Assembly: GCA_030549495.1 (NCBI GenBank)
Contig: JAUIRK010000753.1
Coordinates: 62,001 to 126,000, forward strand
Length of the DNA stretch: 64,000 nt
DNA from: Nectonema munidae
Lineage: Eukaryota; Nematomorpha; Nectonematoida; Nectonematidae
Direction: 5' to 3'
In this document: in pieces, positions 11,410 to 20,700 of the stretch
Layout: each line of letters begins with the position of its first letter
Numbering within the stretch: the stretch's first letter is position 1
Translations under genes and position numbers: made by a program
Notes under the pieces: model-generated
Told to the model about the DNA's origin: nothing
Databases searched by the model: none
Seen by the model: the letters and a program-made list of their open reading frames with translations, nothing else

Positions 11410-13087
11410 ACTTTTAGTTAAGCCATTTTGAGCATCTTTTCAAACTTTTTCAGATCAACGGCAACCAAAGTTTCAAAAAACTTTTCTATTGCCCCCTATT
11501 AAAAAATTGATACACAAATACATAAAAATATTTTTATAAAAAAAGTTTTATTTATTTAAAAAGTTATATTTTTTTTTCAATTCCATGGATGAGTTTGATG
11601 TTTATTTGCTAAGGCTTCTATATTTGGTTCTATGCTGCTAAGAAGGAGTCGTCGCCTCTGGCGATTTGCAAACGATTTCTTTGTCTTCTGAGAAGCTGTG
11701 TTATAACACTAAAACGGCATTCAGCCATATACTTAGAAAAGCAATAAAAAAAAATTAATTTTTTTCCCATAATTTCGGAAATTTTTAAGGAATGCAAGGT
11801 TGAATCCCAAAGGTTTGATATGATTGTTTGAAAAGAGACTTCAACTCTACGTCATTTTTTAAGAGAATCAATTCTTGCTTTTTACAATTAGTTTCATCTG
11901 GTGTATCATAAAGAAAAGGATCGATGAGCCAGTCATGTAGATCATGATATCTAAATGTCATGTTTTTGTGTAGAAAAGTCAAATGCTCACAATAAACAAG
12001 GAGATCACCTATTGTAGGACAAAAAAACAGCAAGACTTTTTGAGTATATTCAAAATTGAAATAGCTCTCAGACTAATATTTTGTCTGAAAAGTGAGTTTT
12101 TCAATGAATGCACCAATAACAGATTTTGTCTTGATGAGATTTACCTCAGATCCTTGCAGTTGCAGATTTATCTCGTTAAATATGGTGAACAGGTCTGTCA
12201 AGTAGGCTACATCACTTTTGCAGGCTATGAGCTCATCACTATAGCGAAGCACATTTATTTTCTCTGAGAAAAGTTATGATGGTCTCAAATAGAGAGTATA
12301 ACTGCTTAAACGAATTTCCCCTTGATAACCACCGTACTTCGGTGTGTAAAAGAAGGCGATCAATTCCTTTTTGTTGTCTTTGCAAAGCTGACGAAATAAT
12401 CGCGAGTTAAAAGAATTACATTTTATTTTGTTCACTTCTGATATAATGCTATCAAGAGATTTATGAGGACGTTCATCAAGCAACAGGGGGGGGGTGTCCT
12501 TTGGGGAGAAGGGGGATTTTTTTATAAAAAGGGGGGACTTTCTCCTTTTAGGGGCCCCCCCACAAAAAAAATTTTCTGAGGTTTTTTAAACATTTTTATT
12601 TCCCCTTTTTTTTTCCACTTTTTTTCTTTGAAACCCCCATTTTTTTGGGGTCCCCCTTTTGCTTGCCTCTTTTTTTTTTCCTCTTTTTTTTTTTTTTATA
12701 AGTTTGTGGGGGGGGCCTTTTTTTTTGTGTTTTTTTTTTTTGTTCTTTTTTCTTTTTTCCCCTTTTTTTTTTTTTTTTTTTAATAGCTTTCAAAAGAGTA
12801 ATGCAGTCAATAAAAAGGTCAGAGAAAAATATCATAATATGTGGCTAGGAGTACACATCATACATAAGCTTTTGTAAAAGCTCTTCTATTTACACATGTT
12901 GAATGTATTATTCCAAGTTATTACGAGTTTCAATGTTCTCATGAGCTTAAAAATAATTATATGGAAAAATCTACAGCGCCACTTTGCGCAACTCGAACGC
13001 CCTCTATCTTGAGCAAAATATTTGACGGCCCCTTGTGTCTTGATAACGCCCCCTAAGGAGCGCTACCGCCGACTTTGGGAGACACTG
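11410..13087 (-). mobile_element. hAT remnant of ZBED5-like type
   Basis: Minus-strand transposase pieces can be read from high to low coordinate. 'LDERPHKSLDSIISEV' and 'SRLFRQLCKDNKKE' lie at 12483-12274. 'DELIACKSDVAYLTDLF' then 'FNEINLQLQG' lie near 12240-12130. 'FLHKNMTFRYHDLHDWLIDP' follows at about 11970. 'AECRFSVITQLLRRQRNRL' lies near 11720 and is the hAT dimerisation end. This order matches the hAT transposases that gave rise to ZBED5/FAM200-like host genes. The right edge near 13087 ends in 'CCCAAAGTCGG'-like TIR sequence starting CAGTG on the minus strand. The left edge near 11410 is approximate. The copy is broken, and its middle is replaced by the homopolymer block at 12484-12782. 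Confidence 0.65.
12484..12782. repeat. homopolymer-dominated block, probable assembly or sequencing error
   Basis: About 300 bp made almost entirely of G, T, C and A runs of 4 to 18 bases. There is a switch from G/C runs to T runs, and almost no normal sequence. Both edges are abrupt: the left edge cuts straight through a readable hAT transposase frame at 12483. Open frames here read only as Lys/Gly or Phe/Leu runs and are not genes. The pattern is unlike any microsatellite elsewhere in the window and is best explained by uncorrected noisy reads. Confidence 0.6.
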
Positions 13088-13088
13088 A

Positions 13089-13228
13089 TCTTAAGCATAA
13101 TGCGAGCATATAGCCTTACGGCTGAAAGTGTTTTGATATCTCCAACAACCTATACACCTAAGGTATGTAGGTAGTTAGATCTCAAAGCACTTTCCAGCAT
13201 GTGCTGTTATGCTTGCGTAAGCTTGAGA
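13089..13228. repeat. imperfect palindrome, arms about 65-70 bp
   Basis: The left arm runs from 'TCTTAAGCATAATGCGAGC' through 'GCTGAAAGTGTTTTGATATC' to 'CCTATACACCT'. It matches the reverse complement of the right arm, 'AGGTATGTAGGTAG' through 'CTCAAAGCACTTTCCAGC' to 'GCTTGCGTAAGCTTGAGA'. There are scattered mismatches and almost no spacer. It starts directly at the edge of the hAT remnant. It could be a fold-back MITE or an RNA hairpin source; nothing here separates the two. Confidence 0.55.
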
Positions 13229-13258
13229 TGTTATTCTAAAAATAGAAAGAAAGGCACA

Positions 13259-13776
13259 TTAGTTTGTCATACTGTTATCAACGGTGGTGAGAGTTCTTTC
13301 AATGGTGTCAATGAGGGTTGCAAGGGATTTTAGTAATGATGGGTGTAACAGAAGATCTGAGGGTGCTGTTGGAGATCTATTAAGTAAAGAAAGGCAGCGA
13401 ATTAGAAGATCTGGCGATGATAAGGGAAGATTTAACATGTGAAGATGAGATGGTATGGCGTTTCTATTGTCTTCCATCCGAAACATGAGTATGGATTTTC
13501 GCTAACTTTAATTCGGAAGAGATATGCTTTGCATGGCAGTGGCCTGATAGCCGACCAATGGTTGAACGCAGTTGTGTAAATTTTTTGTTTTTGAAAGTTG
13601 TGTGTATTGTGCTGATGTGCGGTAAAGAGGAAATTAGTGCATTTTAAGAGGAAGATCTTAAAATAGAAGACATCTGCTATTCTTCTAGAGAGGATAAGTT
13701 CCAATAAATTTTCACTTAGTAATCGCCCAATCAAAAACAGAATTGTTCTAGAGAGTAACACATAGTAGAAAATCAA
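13259..13776 (-). pseudogene. LINE C-terminal fragment (RNase H-type LINE)
   Basis: Two overlapping frames on the minus strand read a tail like that of RNase H-bearing LINEs: 'HNTHNFQKQKIYTTAFNHW' followed by 'YSCFGWKTIETPYHLIFTC'. The latter aligns by eye with 'CRFGCNLNETPNHLLFSC' of the LINE at 5.0 kb, including the ETP-H-L-C spacing. The copy is short and frame-broken. Confidence 0.5.
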
Positions 13777-14204
13777 AAATTGATAATTTACTGTTTTTTT
13801 GATGAAATAATTAAAAAGGCTTCACTTAATTTATGCAAATTTTTGCTTAGTTTCAAGTTTAGAGCTGTAATTTTATTCCGTAAATGAATGATTGCACATG
13901 TTTACAAAATTATTAGAATATTTATGATGATATTAAAATATCATTTTCAATTGTAACAGCAGCAAATAAAGCTTCAATAGTAAAGGATTTGCAAAGAAAT
14001 GAATGTGAAACAGGTTACATTACTTTTATAAACGAAAGTTCAATTATTATTTATTTGAAAATAATAGTATTTTCACTATCAAATATTAAAAAATCTAGAG
14101 TCGAGGGTTTTGTTAAATTACATTTGTTAAACATGTTGAAACTTCTTTATTGATATTTAATTTAGTTTATATATTTTCCATCAGTGCTGGGCATTTTGTA
14201 CATA

Positions 14205-14340
14205 ATTGTGTACCTTTCTTAGCAAGAGGGTGTAAGTAAGGTTGGTTAGATACTTTGTTTCGATAACTCAAGGTCAGGAGTTGGATCTCTTGCTACTTTT
14301 TTTATAGTTCGATACAAGCGGCTCAATTATGCCTTCTCAA
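14205..14340 (+). repeat. SINE-like repeat, copy 1
   Basis: It shares with 14942-15040 the string 'GGTTAGATACT', a 'TTTCGATAACTCAAG'-type segment, 'ATAGTTCGA' and a 'GGC' box at matching spacing. 'TGGTTAGATAC' resembles a Pol III A box and 'GAGTTGGATCTC' a decayed B box, so a tRNA-derived SINE is plausible. No poly(A) tail or target duplication was identified. Confidence 0.45.
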
Positions 14341-14762
14341 TGAATACACCCCCTGCATATTTACCTTTGTCCAATGTTCCTTGATCATATCTTATTTTAC
14401 TCATAATATTATTAAATCTAAAGATTATAATAGATAAGTGTATCAACTTATCTATCTACTTAAATTTTGGACATCCAACTTTCCAGTCTCTTTTACATAT
14501 AGCGTTTTTTCTGATGAGAAAATATTTTGTTGTCTGATAATAATTTATAGAACAAATTTTGCTCTCATATTCAGGTTTAGAATTTTAAGTAATTTTTTGT
14601 AATTGCAGTATTAACAACTTAATATTGAAGATTAAAAAAATTTTAATAATATAAACTCTTCATGTTCTTTCTAATAAAATTATTTTTCTTTAAACTCGAA
14701 AACTTTAGCTTAAAATTTTTTAAAAAGATCAAAAATTAAATAACTTTATATACTATTTAAAA

Positions 14763-17700
14763 ATGGCTTTGGCGTTAAAAAAATATTTAAAATTTTTCCA
14801 AATAAATACTTCAAAGAGCTTTTGTTCACAAATGAAAATAGAAAATGTTATGGTAATTGGAGCTGGTTTAATGGGGTCTGGAATTGCACAAGTAAGTATT
14901 AATATTTTTTATTTAGTCATTGCTAAATAAAAATATTGCTTAGGCGTGTGTTAGATTAGTGAGGTTAGATACTGGGTTTTGATAACTTAACGTCTTTCGT
15001 GACCTGCTTTCCTCATAGTTCGACATAGGCTGGCCGCAAATCTCGGTACCTTAATTCAATTCAATTCATTTTATTAATCAAAACCGAAGCTTTGTAGTGT
15101 ATGGCACTTTACATCAAAAATAATGCTATAACATATATAAAGTAATAAAAGTATGAAATTCAGTAAATTCATTTAAAAGGGGGGAGTAAAAAGGGATTCA
15201 GTTGAGTAGGGAGAGTTGATATTGTGCAGGTAGTGGGTGAAGAGGTTGCGTTTGAATTCAAGGATGTTTGTAGTGTTTCTGAGTGATCTAGGCAGTGCAT
15301 TGAAGAGGGAGGATGAGGTGGAGTAAAATGTTTTGTCGAGGAGTTGATTTGGATAGAGTATGTGATATTCATCAAAATGAAAGAATTTAGCAAGATTCGA
15401 AAATTATGAAGAAATTACTAAAAAAATTATTAAAGAAATTACAACGTCAGACATTTTAGGGACTAAGTCTGAGTTGAGATCGAGAAAAGGGCCTTTATTT
15501 AACCTTTATTGCTAAATTGATGACTTTTTATAGGTGTTTTTCAAAATGCTATTGTGCATTTTTATGCTTCCTACAAATTAAGATTTCCATGTCATTATGG
15601 TTTATATAAGAGTCCTAATAAAAATTTAATTTTATTCCAATTTCTTGAAATTGATAAGTGCTCTAATAAGTTGATTAATTTTTTTACTTTATTCGAAATT
15701 TTGCCTAGCGTAAGATAAAAAAGATATAGAAACGTAAATTTTCATCGAAATTTTATATCTAAATTTTTGAAAATGAAAAATGAGTTCTTTTAAATTTTTA
15801 AAGAATCCATTTTAAAATTCATGATATTTTAAAAATCTACTTATATAATTACAGTCACTCCCCTTACAAACCCTATATGCTTCATTTATTTTTTGGATTC
15901 CTTAAAGCTTTGGAGAGAACGGATCGACCCCCAATAAGAGGATAAGATAAAGAAGAAAAAGAAGAAAGTTTGCAAAATATATGGATGTTTCACAGTTCCT
16001 TCATATATTTAGTGCTATATATGCTATGCAGTATCTATTTATAATCGCTGAAAACTAAAATCCAGGCTACCAATATCCCCGAAAACTAAGCTAACAGTAA
16101 CTTTAACAGAAAGAAGACTTTAAAATATATTCTAAAGGCTTAAAGTTAGTAAAATTTGGTTTGAAATATCTTGCAAATGAAGTGAGGTTTTCTTCAATGG
16201 TAGATACAAGAGTAAGAAATCGTTTAATTGAAATTTAATTTTAAAACCTTTATAATGTGTCTGTGATAAGCTTCATACTCCTAAATGGACATTGGATGCG
16301 CTAAGTCTTTAAAATTAAATTTTTTAAGTCAAGAAGTATCGAAATCTGAATGGGACTTTTTTTTACGAATCCGGATTGTAATTAGAAGAATCGTAGGCAA
16401 TTTTTGTGGTGTCCAATCACTAGTTATCTACACAAGGCACGACGTATCGAAGAGCAGTTTCAACCTTTTTGGGTCTCATCCGTTGGATGCTGGATGCTAT
16501 TCACATTTCTGTGGATCAAACTATAATATATATAATATACGTATAACAATATCCAACCCATCAACCATCTCCATGTATAAAAAGATCAAATATGCTATGT
16601 AAACCAAAGACTTGGAAATGAAAGGGTGTATTTGATACATTGGGAGAGATGTATATAGATTTTCATCTTCTTTCTGTGTTGATTTACAGAAATGTGAATA
16701 GCAACCTGCATCCAACAGAAAACCGATTTTGGATTGGCTTGCCTTGGCCAACATACATATGATTCCTCATATCACGTCCAAGTACTTATTTAGAAATTTT
16801 TATGTTTGTTTCAAAGTTGACTCTTTTCTTGTTTTTTTATTGACTTTATTGATCCAATAAAATCAGCAAAAATGTTATTAATAGGAAGATAAAAGTGGTA
16901 TAAAATTAGTTTTTTAGTGTTTTTTGAATTTGGTTTGTGCGCGCCCTTGTAATAACATCAAGGCTTTTATATTTACTCCTGCTTCATTTGTATGATAGAA
17001 TGGATTTCTTTGATACATAGCTTTAATATTGCATCTAGGTTTGTGCTTCATCTAAGTTCAATGTTTTATTGGCAGATACCTCAACAACTGCTTTATCCAC
17101 AGCCAAAGAAGCCATTTCCAAAAGTTTGAAGAAGCTCGCTTCTAAAGAGCATGCTGGAGATCAGGTAATTTTTAAATATCACTAAATTTTTGGTAAGTAA
17201 CTAAAGGCTCATTTGCTCACTTTTTTGGCGTGCAAATTTATGTATCAAAATATATATTTAGAAACAAAATCTTTGACAGATATGCCCATTGAGGTGAAAT
17301 AATTATAACAAATATAAAAAATTGTAAAAACTGGACACTATATTGCTGATTTTGCTGACTAATTTCGGAGTATAAACTCCTTTTTCAAAGCAAATATATA
17401 AAAATATTCTTCCATTTTATATATTTGCTTTGAAAAAGGAGTTTATACTCCTAAACTAGTCAGCAAAATCAGCAATAAAGTGTCCAGTTTTTACAATTTA
17501 TTTTTTACAGTTTTTACAGTTTTTTTTGAATGTTTGCAATGCTCAATCTATCCAAAGGATGTTGAAATAAATTTTTGAGTTTATTTATTTTGAAATTTAA
17601 TATTAGTACCAAACTTCTTCTTCTACGTTTGAATGAATCACTCTAGTGATGCTGTTGTTGTCGTCCTTAGGAAAAGATTGGTGCAGTGGTTGGAGAAATC

Positions 17701-20700
17701 CTTGCCAGAATTTCTTTTTGCTCAGATGCGCTCGGCTCTGCTGGAAAAGCGGACCTGATCATTGAAGCGGTTTTGGAGAAGTTGGATGTGAAGCAGAGAC
17801 TTTTTGCCGCCCTCCACAAAGTATCCTCGCAGTAAAGATGCACTCTTTTTCTTTTATATGCAAGATTGTGAAGTCTTTTTTGATTATTTTTCTGTCTATT
17901 CTGTTTTTTTATATTTATCGAGGGTATATAAGATTTGGATATATAAGATTTTTGAATAACTGATTTTTTTCTTTTCACTAAAAAATAACCTTTATGAAGT
18001 TTTAATAGTATAAATTTATTTCTAAATAATTTTTCTTTTTTCATTTTTTTTTTCAATTAATTTAATTTAAATAATTTGTAAACTTTATGCTTCAGTAAAA
18101 TATAAAAATGCTAGAAATTTCGAATTTTCTGTAAGTTGGAGGGAGTAGAGAAAAAGTTCTAGGAGTTCAAGCTGCTGCACATATGTCTCATTCAACGTAG
18201 AAATTTTTTCAAGCCCTAGCACTCTAGCCAGTATTACCTTTTAGTGGTCATCAGAACTTCTCCTCTTTTGAATTTTTTTTTCTGAAATTCTCTTGTTCCT
18301 TTCTTTTTCAGAAATGCCATTCTCGCTTCAAACACATCCTCTCTCTCGATATCGGATATAGCACTTGCCGTTTCAAATCAAAGTCGCTTTGCGGGTCTTC
18401 ATTTCTTCAATCCAGTTCCTCTCATGAAATTAGTTGAGGTTTTTTTCGTTTTCATCTGAATTTTCTCAATGTCGCTAAATACAAAATGTTTACCGTTACT
18501 TTAACGAAAACTGAATATTGTAATTTAATGTAAGGCTTCTTTGATTCAATTTCTTTTTTCCTTAAATATGTGATGATTAGATTTCAAAGAACCGCATAAC
18601 TGCGCCCTTTTCAAGGCCTTTGGGATCTTGGTAAGTTCAATATAATGAGGATCATGAATTCGGAATATTCTTCCCTCATGAATGAATATCCTGGATAAAA
18701 GTGCAAAAGATTTCAGAGTAAAAAATAACCAGAAAATCACGTCCACTTCAATTAAGATAAAAAATAGATGTCATGCCATATTTGTAAAAAAAAAGTTTCA
18801 AGTTTAGTTTTTTAAGTTTTCACTCCACATGTGTCTTTCTGAAATCTCTTACCTTGTAAACATCGACAACACATGGTAAGAACTGTTTATTCTGCAAATA
18901 AGCTAACTTCCTATTTTATTAATCAAATATTTTCCTCTTTATCAATAAATTTGTGCAATTTATTGGGCAATGATGTTTGTGTCCAGCTTTTAATGAAAAG
19001 TTTGAGCGTGGTAAAGGTTATATTTAACTTATATACCGTAAATACTCGCCTATAATCCGAACTTTTTTACCGGAATTAATTGACTAAAAAGGGGGTGCGG
19101 GTTATCTACCTAAACAGAACTTATCACAAATGGAAAAAAGTTGGAAAAATATAAAAACTTACTTATAAAGTCTAAAAATAGCAAACTTAGTTCTGGATCA
19201 AATTAAACTATTATTATTTATATAAGAACTATGTGAAATTTTGAATTATATATGTCAATAATTCTAGTCGATAACACCACATCATGTTGCAAAAATGCAA
19301 CGCCGGTAAAATTCCGATTTTTCTTGAAGACTATTTCTAAGGTTACGATACAAATTATTATCTTGAAAATTAATTAATATAAATGAATTTATTAGTGCTT
19401 AAAAACTTTAAAATTATAATGGATTAAAAACGGGTATTTTAGCTTTATTTCCGTATAAAAATTTTTTTTTATAAAAAATTATTTTTAAAATGACCCCTTA
19501 TAACCCTATAATTTGAATAAGTAAATTTTTTTTAATCTCATTGGATAATAATTGAAGTAGTTTCGTTAATTGATAGGTGTTTAGTTAGCGAAGTATACTT
19601 CGATGGCTTTTAATTAGTGAGTTGGCTGTATCATAGCAAATAAGTAAAAACTAAGGTGAATGACTTGATCAAATATTGAATTATTTCCTAAGAAAATCTT
19701 TACATTTAAAGACGAATAACTTCTGAAAAACTTAATTAAACGAATTGTGCGAGTCTCCGCTATGCGGCCTAATATCGTATGTGAGGTATAGTATGTAGGC
19801 ATATTATTATTATTTGTATTGCTAATAAACTCGATTTTTTAAAATGGCCTCTCCCTTTGAATTAAATATTTTGAAAAATTGATTTAGATTGTTTCCACGA
19901 AAAGTTTGGACGAACGCGTGATTTCATCGCTTGAATCGTTTGTAAAAGTTCTCAAAAAATTCCCCGTTCACTGTAAGGTAAGTTTTTTCTCGTTTATTCA
20001 ACTATACGCTCCCATTTAATGATTTTCTTCAACAGATTAAGACCATGATTATTGAGTATTATTGATTGTTTTTATTGAGAGACCATGATTATTGAGACAC
20101 CGTATTTGAGTGTTTTTGAATATTGATGAATCCTTTATCCAACCTATTTTTTTTGTCATTTTATTTCTGAATCCTATACAATTTTAAAATGGATATATAT
20201 GGGTATAGCATTTTTACCATTTTGATAAACTATTAATGATAAATACTGTATTTTTGAAAGTATATGACGCTACACTAGGAATATGGAAAAAATGCTCAAA
20301 ATTGACAGTTTTTTATACGAAGAATGAATAGTAATTCTGAATGAAGTTCTGATTCATTGATGAATTCATATTATTTGAAAAGTGTTGGCGAGCGAAGAAA
20401 TTAATTCATATTTTTAAAAGTAAAACTTTGAAAAGTGTTTTGTTTTTAATTGAACACTTTGATAAATCAATAGATTTGGATCTATCGCAAAAAAAGGGTA
20501 TAGCTTGAAAGCTAAGCTTAAACAATAGAATTCAGGGTAGTGTTATTATATAAGCGATGTTGGTCTTCAAAAATCTTAATAATGGATTCTCTCATTTACA
20601 ACTGGTTCCTTCGTTTTTTATGGCATATCTTGTTTGGTGATATATTTGTCAGCATGTTAATTAGTAAAATTTGAATTGAACAAATTCGGTTTAAAACCGC

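Noticed and set aside
12596-12877. Lys-rich and Phe-rich frames on both strands
   Set aside because: They are translations of homopolymer runs in the suspect block, not proteins.
16285-16754. Two opposite-strand frames sharing the peptide [10 protein letters not shown]
   Set aside because: The shared peptide comes from the inverted arms of a MITE-like element, not from related proteins.
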